This document shows, piece after piece, positions 8,705-16,648 of a stretch of 64,000 nucleotides of DNA. The first letter of the stretch is position 1. The number at the start of each line of letters is the position of its first letter. The DNA lies in assembly GCA_021463505.1 (NCBI GenBank), contig JAJTYR010000011.1, forward strand, positions 1 through 64,000, read 5' to 3'. The notes under the pieces were generated by a model, which ran no database searches, was not told the origin of the DNA, and was given only the letters and a program-made list of their open reading frames with translations. Both the position numbers and the translations under genes were made by a program. Source of the DNA: Burkholderiaceae bacterium (GTDB lineage: Bacteria; Pseudomonadota; Gammaproteobacteria; Burkholderiales; Burkholderiaceae_E).

Positions 8705-10144
8705 ATGGCCACCGTTTCGCCGGCGCGTTACGTGCCCTACGGTTTCGCCCGCGCCCACCAGTTGCTGGTCACCGGCGTATCGGGCGACGCAGTCGAGGTG
8801 TGGATCGGCGACCGCACACCGCGCCAGGCACTGGCCGAGTTGTCGCGCACGCTGCCGCTGCGGCTGGTCACGGTGCACAAGCCCGAGGCGGAACTCGCGG
8901 CGGCGATCTCGCGCGCGTATTCGCAGCAGGAAGGCTCGGCCGCCTCGGTGGTCGACGAGGTCGAGAGCGATCTCGACCTGTCGCGGCTGCTGCAGGACAT
9001 TCCGAAGATCGAAGACCTGCTCGAGGCCGAGGACGACGCGCCGATCATCCGGATGATCAACGCGCTGCTCACGCAGGCGAGCCGCGACGGCGCCTCCGAC
9101 ATCCACATCGAGCCGTTCGAGAGCAGCTCGCTGGTGCGCTTCCGCATCGACGGCACGCTGCGCGACGTGGTGCGCCCGCGCCGCGAGCTGCACGCCGCGC
9201 TCATCTCGCGGATCAAGATCATGGCGCAGCTCGACATTGCCGAGAAGCGTCTGCCGCAGGACGGTCGCATCACGCTGCGCATCGGCGGGCGCCCGATGGA
9301 CGTGCGCGTGTCCACCCTGCCCACCGGGCACGGCGAGCGCGCGGTGCTGCGGCTGCTCGACAAGGAGGCCGGGCGGCTCGATCTCGCAAAGCTCGGCATG
9401 AGTGCGCAGACGCTCGCCGCGTTCGATCGCCTCGTACACCAGCCGCACGGCATCGTGCTGGTCACCGGCCCGACCGGCTCGGGCAAGACCACCACGCTGT
9501 ACGCCGCGCTCGGGCGGCTCGATTCGTCGACGACCAACATCCTGACGGTCGAGGACCCGATCGAATACGACCTCGAAGGCATCGGGCAGACGCAGGTCAA
9601 CGCGCGCATCGACATGACCTTCGCCAAGGCGCTGCGCTCGATCCTGCGACAGGACCCCGACGTGGTGATGATCGGCGAGATCCGCGACCTCGAGACCGCG
9701 CAGATCGCGGTGCAGGCCTCGCTCACCGGACACCTGGTGCTGGCCACGCTGCACACGAACGATGCGGTCTCGGCGGTGACGCGGCTCATCGACATGGGCA
9801 TCGAGCCGTTCCTGCTGTCGTCGTCGCTGCTCGGCGTGGTCGCCCAGCGGCTGGTGCGCAGGCTGTGTACGCAGTGCCGGCAACCCGACCCGGTCACGCA
9901 CGGCTGGCGCGCGGTGGGCTGCGTGGCGTGCAACCGCACCGGTTTCCTCGGCCGCACCGGCATCCACGAGCTGTTCGCCGTCGACGACGGGATCCGCGGC
10001 CTGATCCACCGCAATGCGCCCGAGACTGCCATTCGCGCGGCCGCGCTGCACGCCGGCATGCTGTCGATGCGCGACGACGGCCGCCGCTGGGTCGAGGCCG
10101 GCGTCACCTCGGCCGACGAGGTCGTGCGCGTGACCCGCGACTGA
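8705..10144 (+). CDS. gspE: Type II secretion ATPase GspE
   Basis: Cytoplasmic hexameric ATPase that powers pseudopilus assembly. 479 residues: an N-terminal GspL-binding domain, the bridging segment DGASDIHIEPFES, Walker A GPTGSGKTTT at ~255-264, the Asp box ILTVEDPIEYDLEG, Walker B DVVMIGEIRDLETA, the His box TGHLVLATLHTNDA, and the CTQC...CVAC zinc site at ~388-411. It starts immediately after the gspD stop with no gap. All catalytic motifs are intact. Confidence 0.96.
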   Translation: MATVSPARYVPYGFARAHQLLVTGVSGDAVEVWIGDRTPRQALAELSRTLPLRLVTVHKPEAELAAAISRAYSQQEGSAASVVDEVESDLDLSRLLQDIPKIEDLLEAEDDAPIIRMINALLTQASRDGASDIHIEPFESSSLVRFRIDGTLRDVVRPRRELHAALISRIKIMAQLDIAEKRLPQDGRITLRIGGRPMDVRVSTLPTGHGERAVLRLLDKEAGRLDLAKLGMSAQTLAAFDRLVHQPHGIVLVTGPTGSGKTTTLYAALGRLDSSTTNILTVEDPIEYDLEGIGQTQVNARIDMTFAKALRSILRQDPDVVMIGEIRDLETAQIAVQASLTGHLVLATLHTNDAVSAVTRLIDMGIEPFLLSSSLLGVVAQRLVRRLCTQCRQPDPVTHGWRAVGCVACNRTGFLGRTGIHELFAVDDGIRGLIHRNAPETAIRAAALHAGMLSMRDDGRRWVEAGVTSADEVVRVTRD

Positions 10145-10165
10145 CCGCGCCCCGCCGATCGCATC

Positions 10166-11377
10166 GTGCCGGCCTACCGCTACGAAGCCGCCGAGCCGTC
10201 AGGCCAGCTCGCACGCGGCATCGTCGACGCCGACTCGCCGCGGCATGCGCGCAATCTGCTGCGCGAGCGCGGCCTCACGCCGCTCGAACTGAACCCGGTG
10301 CAGCCGGCGGCCGGGGGCGCCGGCCTGCGCGTGCTCGCCGGACGGCTCGGAGCGGCCGAACTCGCCCTTGCCACGCGCCAGCTGGCGAGCCTGCTGGCAG
10401 CGCGCCTGCCGATCGAACAGGCGCTGGGCGCCGTGGTCGAGCAGGCCGACCGACAGGCCGTGCGCGACCGGTTCGCGGCGGTGCGCAGCGAAGTGATCGG
10501 CGGGCAGACGCTCGCGCAGGCGCTGGCCAGGTTTCCGCGCGACTTCCCGGAGGTCTACCGGGCGCTGGTGGCCGCCGGCGAGCAGTCGGGCGACCTCGCC
10601 CTGGTGATGAACCGGCTGGCCGACTACGTCGAGTCGCGCACCGCGCTGTCGCAGCGGATCGTGCTCGCGTTCACCTATCCGGCGATCGTCACGGTGGTCG
10701 CCTCGCTGGTGATCGTCGCGCTGCTCACCTACGTGGTGCCGCAGGTGGTGGGCGTGTTCGCGCAGACGCGCCAGGAATTGCCGCTGCTCACCGTCGCACT
10801 GATCGCGACGTCGGATTTCGTGCGCGCGTGGGGGCTGTGGCTGCTCGTGCTGGCGGTCGCGGCAGTCGTCGCGGTGCGCCTGGCGCTGCGCGCGCCGACT
10901 GCAAGGCTTTCCTGGGACCGCCGGATGCTCGCGCTGCCGATCGCCGGCAAGCTGATCCGCGGGATGAACACCGCGCGCTTCGCTTCGACGCTGGGCATTC
11001 TCGCGAGCAGCGGCGTGCCGCTGATCCGCGCGCTCGAGGCCGGCGCGCGCACGCTGTCGAATGAATCGATGCGCTCGAACGTGCACGACGCGGTCTTGCG
11101 GGTGAGGGAGGGCGCGCCGCTGTCGCGCGCGCTGAAGGCGGGTGCGCAGTTTCCGCCGATGATGATCCACATGATCGCCAGCGGCGAGGCCACCGGCGAC
11201 CTGCCGCAGATGCTCGAGCGCACGGCGACGATGCTGTCGCAGGAGACCGAACGCCGGGCGCTGATGCTTACCAGTCTGCTCGAGCCGCTGCTGATCCTGC
11301 TGATGGGTGCGGTCGTGCTGATGATCGTGCTGGCGGTGCTGTTGCCGATCATCGAAATCAACCAGCTGGTGCGCTGA
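10166..11377 (+). CDS. gspF: Type II secretion inner-membrane protein GspF
   Basis: Polytopic platform protein of the T2SS. 403 residues with two repeated cytoplasmic GspF domains (LATRQLASLLAARLPIEQAL and RFASTLGILASSGVPLIRAL) separated by membrane segments, and a C-terminal membrane helix (LLILLMGAVVLMIVLAVLLP). The N-terminus PAYRYEA is standard for the family. GTG 10166 is the start. Last gene of the gsp operon; the MFS gene starts 16 bases later on the same strand and may be read through, but is unrelated in function. Confidence 0.95.
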   Translation: MPAYRYEAAEPSGQLARGIVDADSPRHARNLLRERGLTPLELNPVQPAAGGAGLRVLAGRLGAAELALATRQLASLLAARLPIEQALGAVVEQADRQAVRDRFAAVRSEVIGGQTLAQALARFPRDFPEVYRALVAAGEQSGDLALVMNRLADYVESRTALSQRIVLAFTYPAIVTVVASLVIVALLTYVVPQVVGVFAQTRQELPLLTVALIATSDFVRAWGLWLLVLAVAAVVAVRLALRAPTARLSWDRRMLALPIAGKLIRGMNTARFASTLGILASSGVPLIRALEAGARTLSNESMRSNVHDAVLRVREGAPLSRALKAGAQFPPMMIHMIASGEATGDLPQMLERTATMLSQETERRALMLTSLLEPLLILLMGAVVLMIVLAVLLPIIEINQLVR

Positions 11378-11393
11378 GCGCACCGCGACCAGG

Positions 11394-12671
11394 ATGCACG
11401 CGCGCAGCCGCGGCGGCCAGACCATCGCCGACGCCTTTCCGCTGCTGGTGGCGGGTCTGGTCGCAGCGGTCGCGACGGTCGGCGCGACCATCTTCGCGAT
11501 CTCGCCGCTGCTTCCGGACATCGCTGCCAGCTTCGGCGTCACGCCGGCGCAGGCGGGGCGGCTGATCGGCTTCTACGGCCTGTCGATGGCGATCGTGGCG
11601 CCGACGGTCGGCCTGCTCGCGCGACGGCTGCCGCGGGCGCAGGTCATCATTGCCGGCCTGCTGCTGTTCGCGCTGGTGTGGCTGCTCGCGGGCGTGACAC
11701 GGCGCTTCGACGTGCTGCTCGGCCTGACGCTGCTCGCCGGGGCGGCCACCGGCGCGGTGATTCCGGCCGCCTATGCGTACGCCGGTGATCTCTCGAACTT
11801 CGCGCAGCGCGGCCAGGTGATGGGCCGCATCGTGAGCGGCTGGTCGATCGCGATCCTGCTGGTGGTGCCGGTGATGGCGACCGCCTCGCAGGCGGTCGGC
11901 TGGCAGGCGGCGTTCGCCGCGCTGGGCGTGACGGCGCTGCTGGCCGCGGCCACGCTGGCGCTTGCGCCCAGGCCGCGGGTCACCGCCGGCGGCGAGACGG
12001 CCGCAGCGCTGCCGGTGGGGCCGAGCCTGCGGCGCGTGCTCTCGCACCGGCCGACGCTGTTCGTGCTGGTGGTCAACGGCATCGACATGGGCGCTTTCTA
12101 CGCGGTCTACGCGTTTCTCGGCAACGAGATCCGGCGCATCAACGACTGGGGCGCGGCGCCCGTCGGCCTGGCGATCGCCGCCTACGGTGCGGGCCTGCTG
12201 CTGGTCACGCTGAACGGCCGCTTCATCGATCGCGTGGGCAAGACGCGCAGCGCGGTGGCTGCGCTGGCGGTGCTCGCAGGGCTGCTCGGGGGGCTGCCGT
12301 GGGTGGTTGGTGCGCCGGCGTTGCTGATACCGGCGATCGTCGTCTGGGGCTGCACGCAGGGCGTGTTCTTCACTGCCATCACGTCGCTGGCCACCGAGCA
12401 GATCCCCGAGTTGCGCGGCGTCGTCACCGCGTTGCTCAGCGGCGCCACGTACCTCGGCGTCACGCTGTTCTCGCCGCTCGCGGTGCTGCTGTACGAGCGC
12501 AGCGGTTTCGCGGCGGTCGGCGCACTCGCCGGTCTGGCCAGCATCCTCGCGGCGCTGCTGCTGGCGTGGCCGGGTGCACGCGTGGCGTCGGTCGAGCGTC
12601 TCGGGGCACCGGGAGACACCCCGAGAGAGGCTCCGAGAGAGGTCCCGGACAAGACCCGAAGCAGGACCTGA
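11394..12671 (+). CDS. MFS transporter, substrate unknown
   Basis: 425-residue major facilitator with about 12 membrane segments. The first spans are at ~16-40, with ISPLLPDIAASFGVT following in the DHA-like manner, and the loop 2/3 motif is reduced (GLLARRLPRAQ). RIVSGWSIAILLVVPVM and VFFTAITSLATEQIPELRGVVT resemble drug:H+ antiporter or sugar-efflux members, but I cannot name a substrate. The last ~30 residues are hydrophilic and repeat-like (DTPREAPREV) and may come from the adjacent scar sequence. Only 16 bases follow gspF; a separate promoter is not evident. Confidence 0.8.
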   Translation: MHARSRGGQTIADAFPLLVAGLVAAVATVGATIFAISPLLPDIAASFGVTPAQAGRLIGFYGLSMAIVAPTVGLLARRLPRAQVIIAGLLLFALVWLLAGVTRRFDVLLGLTLLAGAATGAVIPAAYAYAGDLSNFAQRGQVMGRIVSGWSIAILLVVPVMATASQAVGWQAAFAALGVTALLAAATLALAPRPRVTAGGETAAALPVGPSLRRVLSHRPTLFVLVVNGIDMGAFYAVYAFLGNEIRRINDWGAAPVGLAIAAYGAGLLLVTLNGRFIDRVGKTRSAVAALAVLAGLLGGLPWVVGAPALLIPAIVVWGCTQGVFFTAITSLATEQIPELRGVVTALLSGATYLGVTLFSPLAVLLYERSGFAAVGALAGLASILAALLLAWPGARVASVERLGAPGDTPREAPREVPDKTRSRT

Positions 12672-12680
12672 AGAGCGGCG

Positions 12681-12763
12681 GCCGCGTCGAGGATTTCGCT
12701 GGACCGTTCGCCATCGAGCCAGGCAACGCCTTCGACGGCGGTGCGCGCACCGCCGACGCCGAT
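12681..12763 (-). pseudogene. Fragment of a lipocalin-like (CrtC/AttH) gene
   Basis: On the minus strand this stretch encodes IGVGGARTAVEGVAWLDG followed by ERSSEILDAAA. It matches the intact gene at 15473-16648, which has IGIDGAHTAVEGVAWLDH then EWSSEILDAAA. By hand alignment, 12684-12763 and 15876-15955 are about 69/80 identical at DNA level, including a run of 30 identical bases. The reading frame is kept but the flanks are unrelated, so this is a broken duplicate. At its 12763 side it joins transposase-like sequence directly. Confidence 0.75.
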
Positions 12764-12905
12764 CTCGCGCCACCCGGGCCATGTGCACCACTGCCGGATA
12801 GCTGTCGACGAAACCGTGCTCGCGCTGCAGCGCGGTGTGGATCGCGCGGCTCTGCACGTCGGCATCGACCCGACTGCCGGAAGCCGGTGCGGCACTGGCT
12901 TCGAG
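12762..12905 (-). mobile_element. Remnant of an IS21-like transposase (IstA N-terminal part)
   Basis: The minus strand encodes VDADVQSRAIHTALQREHGF followed by VDSYPAVVHMARV. This resembles the helix-turn-helix segment of IstA transposases (pattern ...sRaIhdaLvreHGy.GSYs.V.R...). No catalytic DDE domain, IstB helper gene or terminal repeats are present within the window. It abuts the lipocalin fragment in a different frame. I recall the family pattern only; a profile search would decide. Confidence 0.5.
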
Positions 12906-12950
12906 ACCGGGAATAGAATGATCTCTCACCCGGCAAGCAGGATCCGGTCG

Positions 12951-14248
12951 ATGGCTGCCTGCGCTGACTCCAGTACACCCGATCATGCCCGCATCAGCCG
13001 CTGCGTCGCAGCTCAGTGGGACGACGAAGTGGTGCCACGCCTGATCGAGTACATCCGCATTCCGAACAGGTCGCCGGCGTTCGACGCCGACTGGGCCATC
13101 CATGGCTACATGGACGCAGCGGTCGAGTTGATGCAGGCCTGGGCCAGGGCGCAACCGATTGCCGGCATGGCGGTGGAGGTGGTGCGTCTGCCCGGACGCA
13201 TGCCGTTGATCTTCATCGACGTCCCGGCCTTCGGTCGCGGCAGCCGCGACGACTGCGTGCTCCTCTACGGACATCTCGACAAGCAGCCGGAGACGACCGG
13301 CTGGGCCGATGGCCTGGGTCCCTGGACGCACGCATCGGAGATCCGTCACTGGTGGTGTGCCTGGACTCGGGTTGCGGCAACTACGAGCAACTGTGGTGCA
13401 CGACTTCCCTGCGCGGCCTCGTCGGTGGCCAGCTCAGCGTCCGGGTGCTCACCGAAGGGGTGCATTCCGGCGACGCGTCCGGGGTGGTTCCCTCGAGCTT
13501 TCGCCTGCTTCGGCAACTGCTGTCGCGCATCGAGGACGAGGCCAGCGGGCGCATCCTGCTCGATGCGCTGCACGCCGAGATCCCGGCCACGCGCCGGGTG
13601 CAGGCGCAGCGCGCCGCCGAGGTACTGGGTGCGGCGGTTCACTGCCGGTTTCCGTTCACGCCTGGCATGACGCCGATGAGTGCCGACCTCGCTGAACTGG
13701 TACTCAACCGCACCTGGCGCCCGGCGCTCTCGGTGACCGGGGCCGAAGGCCTTCCGCCGCTGGAGTCGGCGGGGAACGTGTTGCGGCCCTGCACTGCGGT
13801 GAAGCTGTCGCTGCGCCTGCCGCCCACGACCGATGCCCGCGAGGCTGTCGAGCCACTGCGGGCGGCACTGCTGCGCGATCCCCCGAATGGGGCCGAAGTC
13901 CGTCTCGATCTGGAGAAGACGGCCAACGGCTGGAATGCTCCCGCCATGGCACCCTGGCTCGAGCAGGTCATCGACGCCGCCAGCCGGGCCTTCTACGGCA
14001 AGCCCGCGATGTACATGGGCGAAGGCGGCTCGATCCCCTTCATGGGCATGCTCGGCGAGAGGTTCCCGGCCGCGCAGTTCCTGATCACCGGCGTGCTCGG
14101 TCCGCACTCCAACGCGCACGGCCCGAACGAGTTCCTGCATGTGCCGACGGGCAAGCGCCTGACCGCCAGTGTGGCGCTGGCACTGGCGGGACACTTCGCC
14201 GCCAGCCTGCGCGGCGAGACCCGCGTCGCCTCGCCAGTGGCTTCCTGA
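12951..14248 (+). pseudogene. M20-family metallopeptidase, internal deletion and frame change
   Basis: The first part (start ATG 12951, AGGA eight bases upstream) reads as a normal M20 dipeptidase: EVVPRLIEYIRIPNRSPAFD and the metal-ligand His in VLLYGHLDKQPE. After GLGPWT at about 13326 the frame shifts, and homology resumes in another frame at ARIGDPSLVVCLDSGCG, continuing to the stop at 14248 with EGVHSGDASG, GGSIPFMG and GVLGPHSNAHGPNEF. The missing 65-70 residues carry the bridging Asp (usual GRGxxDD) and the catalytic Glu pair (EExGS). The remnant cannot be an active peptidase even if translated. The deletion is too large for a simple base-call error. Confidence 0.85.
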
Positions 14249-14269
14249 TCGCGCAGGCGCACGGACTGC

Positions 14270-14986
14270 ATGACACCGGACGTCGTGTTCCTGCTCGATG
14301 TCGACAACACCCTGCTCGACAACGACCGCGTCATCGCCGAACTGCGCCAGCACCTCGAGGCGCAGTTCGGGCCGGCCCGTTCTGCGCACTACTGGTCGAT
14401 CTTCGAGACGCTGCGCCGGGAACTGGGCTACGCCGACTACCTCGGTGCCCTGCAACGCTACCGTGACGAGGTCGAGCGCGACGGCGCCGGTGATCATCGC
14501 CTGCTGATGATGTCGGGTTTCCTGGTCGACTATCCGTTCGCCGAACGGCTGTACCCGCGTGCCTTCGAAGTGATCGCACGGTGCGAGCGCATCGGGCCGA
14601 CCGTGATCCTGACCGACGGCGACGTGGTGTTCCAGCCGCGCAAGCTGCAGCGCTCCGGCCTGTGGGAAGCGGTGCAGGGTCGGGTGCTGATCTGCGTCCA
14701 CAAGGAGCAGAGGCTGGCCGCCGTCGAGCGCATGTTTCCGGCGCGGCACTACGTGATGGTCGACGACAAGTTGCGCATCCTCGCAGCGATGAAGGCCGTC
14801 TGGCAGCAGCGCCTCACCACCATCTTCCCGCGCCAGGGACACTACGCGCGAGACCCGGCCGTGCTGGCGGGCTACCCGTCGGCCGACCTGGCGATCGAAC
14901 ACATCGGCGAACTGGCCGACATCGACCTCGCTGCGCTGCTCGAACCTCGCATCGGCGCGGCACGGGCAAACGAGGAGTCCGGATGA
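14270..14986 (+). CDS. HAD-superfamily hydrolase
   Basis: 238-residue haloacid-dehalogenase-like phosphatase. Motif I is LLDVDNTLLDND (nucleophile Asp9 and Asp11), motif II VILTDGD at ~108, motif III Lys in VFQPRKLQ or HKEQR, and motif IV HYVMVDDKLRIL. The cap is all-helical (residues ~20-95). The substrate is not recognisable. The gene looks complete and lies between two broken genes. It starts 21 bases after the M20 remnant, and the truncated SWIM gene begins within about 20 bases of its stop. Confidence 0.82.
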   Translation: MTPDVVFLLDVDNTLLDNDRVIAELRQHLEAQFGPARSAHYWSIFETLRRELGYADYLGALQRYRDEVERDGAGDHRLLMMSGFLVDYPFAERLYPRAFEVIARCERIGPTVILTDGDVVFQPRKLQRSGLWEAVQGRVLICVHKEQRLAAVERMFPARHYVMVDDKLRILAAMKAVWQQRLTTIFPRQGHYARDPAVLAGYPSADLAIEHIGELADIDLAALLEPRIGAARANEESG

Positions 14987-15002
14987 CCAGGACGGAACAC
15001 CC

Positions 15003-15497
15003 CTCTATCGGATCGAGATCGACATCGCCGCCGTCCCCGATGCGCGCTGGAAGTCGCTCGCGAACGATTGCACCGGCTCCATCGCCTCCCTGGTGGACCT
15101 GCTGCAGGGCAAGCTGTCGAAGGCCGTGATGGAACGCATCTGCCAATCGAAGACCGGCCTGTTCCCCGCACCGAAAGACACCCAGCTCGACTGTTCCTGT
15201 CCGGACCGGGCGACCGTGTGCAAGCACGTTGCCGCCGTGCTCTATGGCGTGGGCGCGCGTCTGGACGAGCAACCGGAGTTGTTGTTCACGCTGCGCCGGG
15301 TGGATGCCGCTGACCTGGTGACGCAGGCCGCGGAATTGCCCATCAGGACGAAGAAGACGCCGCCCGGTGCCAGGGTGCTCGACGATGCCGGATTGGCCGA
15401 TGTCTTTGGCATCGAGATGGCGACTGCCGCCGAGGCACCGCCCGTCACGAAGAACAAGTCCGCGCCGCGCCGCTACAGGCGCAGCGCTCCCGCGTAA
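15003..15497 (+). pseudogene. SWIM zinc-finger protein, 5'-truncated
   Basis: Homology starts abruptly at LYRIEIDIAAVPDARW and continues through LVDLLQGKLSKAVMERICQ, FPAPKDTQLDC, the SWIM motif CSCPDRATVCKH (bases 15192-15227) and HVAAVLYGVGARLDEQPELL to a Lys/Arg-rich tail. Intact members I recall are about 250-280 residues with an N-terminal FWGKAWC domain; roughly the first 110 residues are absent here. No ATG, GTG or TTG suits the breakpoint; GTG 15093 would give a 134-residue product. The last 25 bases overlap the end of the convergent lipocalin-like gene. Confidence 0.75.
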
Positions 15498-16648
15498 CCG
15501 GTCAACTCGAGATAGCCGCGCCCGACCTCGCGGCCGGCTTCGAAGGCGCGCACGGCGCCTTCCCAGTAGATCGTGCCGGTGCTCGCACGTGTGTCGAGCT
15601 CCTGGTCGTCGAACAGCGGCTCCAGGTCGAGCGTGCGCGCACCGAGTTCGAGGCGCATCGCCACCGGGTAGCGCGCGCCGGTGCGCGGCGAGGTCCAGTG
15701 GCGCGCCGGCACGAAGCGCACGGCGGGATCGTCTCCGGCGATTGCAACGCCGTCGGCGGTGCTCCAGCGCGCATACGACCAGGCGAGGCCACCGTTGCGC
15801 AACCGGATCCGGAACGCCACCAGCGCCGAGCCATCGTCCAGGTTCAGTCCGGTCCAGTCCCAGCCGTTGGCCGCTGCGTCGAGGATCTCGCTGGACCACT
15901 CATGGTCGAGCCAGGCAACGCCTTCGACGGCGGTGTGCGCGCCGTCGATGCCGATGACACCGGTGGTGCGCAGCTGCGGGCGACTGTAGTAGTGGCTGGC
16001 CTGCGGCCCGAGTGGCCCCTTGCGCGAGAAGCCCGCATCGCCTTGCAGCACGGGCGGTGCGTGGGCGGCGGCGTCGAGTTCGAGCGTAAAGCGCCGGTCG
16101 TCGATGCGCGCGTGGTAGCGGTCGGCCTCATCGCGCGCGAGCGACCAGCCGTCGATGGCCAGTGCGGTGTCGTCGCCCGAGGCGCCCGCCAGCCCGAAGC
16201 CGGCGCGAGCGGCGCGCTGCGCGTGCACGAGGCGGCCGTGTTCGGGCAAGGCCAGCGCGGCGTGCGCGAGCAGCAACTGCGTGGGCGCGAAGCGACTCGG
16301 GTTGGCCGCGTCGTGGCGGGTGCGCGAGCGGAAGAACGTCACCTGCACGCCCAGCGGCTGGCCGCGCCGGTCGCCGTCGAGGCGGCGCAGCCAGCCGGTG
16401 AGGTACCACCACTCCGTGCGAAACGGCGGATGCGCGCCGTGGTCGCGCGGAAACTTCAGCGGCTCGCCGCGTACGACCGGCCGATAGAAGGCCTCTCCGG
16501 CAGCGAGGGCATCACCGGTAGCGAGAGCATCACCGGTAGCCGGGGCATCACCGGCGGCGGCCTCGGCACACGTGGCGCGCAGCCCGCAGACGGCGGCGGC
16601 CAGCGTTGCGAGCACCCGGCGGCGCATGTGACGGCAGGGTGGGTTCAC
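15473..16648 (-). CDS. Lipocalin-like exported protein, CrtC / AttH family
   Basis: About 391 residues with a signal peptide (MRRRVLATLAAAVCGLRA, cut near AEAA) and two lipocalin-like beta domains of the carotenoid 1,2-hydratase/AttH type. Signature stretches are FPRDHGAHPPFRTEWWYLTG, FFRSRTRHD, GLAWLDHEWSS-type VEGVAWLDHEWSSEILDAAA and GWDWTGLNLDDGSALVAF. It is encoded after an ABC ATPase and an FtsX-like permease in the order seen in AttEFGH-type operons, where it acts as the exported partner; the biochemical role is unknown. GTG 16648 is preferred: it overlaps the permease stop (GTGA) and has GGAGG four bases upstream. ATG 16627 is the alternative. Bases 16509-16562 are an in-frame tandem repeat just after the signal peptide. 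Confidence 0.8.
   Translation of the reverse strand: MNPPCRHMRRRVLATLAAAVCGLRATCAEAAAGDAPATGDALATGDALAAGEAFYRPVVRGEPLKFPRDHGAHPPFRTEWWYLTGWLRRLDGDRRGQPLGVQVTFFRSRTRHDAANPSRFAPTQLLLAHAALALPEHGRLVHAQRAARAGFGLAGASGDDTALAIDGWSLARDEADRYHARIDDRRFTLELDAAAHAPPVLQGDAGFSRKGPLGPQASHYYSRPQLRTTGVIGIDGAHTAVEGVAWLDHEWSSEILDAAANGWDWTGLNLDDGSALVAFRIRLRNGGLAWSYARWSTADGVAIAGDDPAVRFVPARHWTSPRTGARYPVAMRLELGARTLDLEPLFDDQELDTRASTGTIYWEGAVRAFEAGREVGRGYLELTGYAGALRL
16509..16562. repeat. Three tandem 18-bp units in the lipocalin-like gene
   Basis: Units at 16509-16526, 16527-16544 and 16545-16562 share GCATCACCGG and differ at a few 3' positions. In the coding (minus) strand each unit encodes a GDA(L/P)ATG-like hexapeptide, so copy change keeps the frame and only lengthens the mature N-terminal linker. 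Confidence 0.8.

Noticed and set aside
7427-10051. Long open frame on the minus strand (about 874 codons)
   Set aside because: It lies entirely antisense to gspD and gspE, which have full family motifs. Its composition is Arg/Ala/His-rich shadow coding typical of GC-rich DNA.
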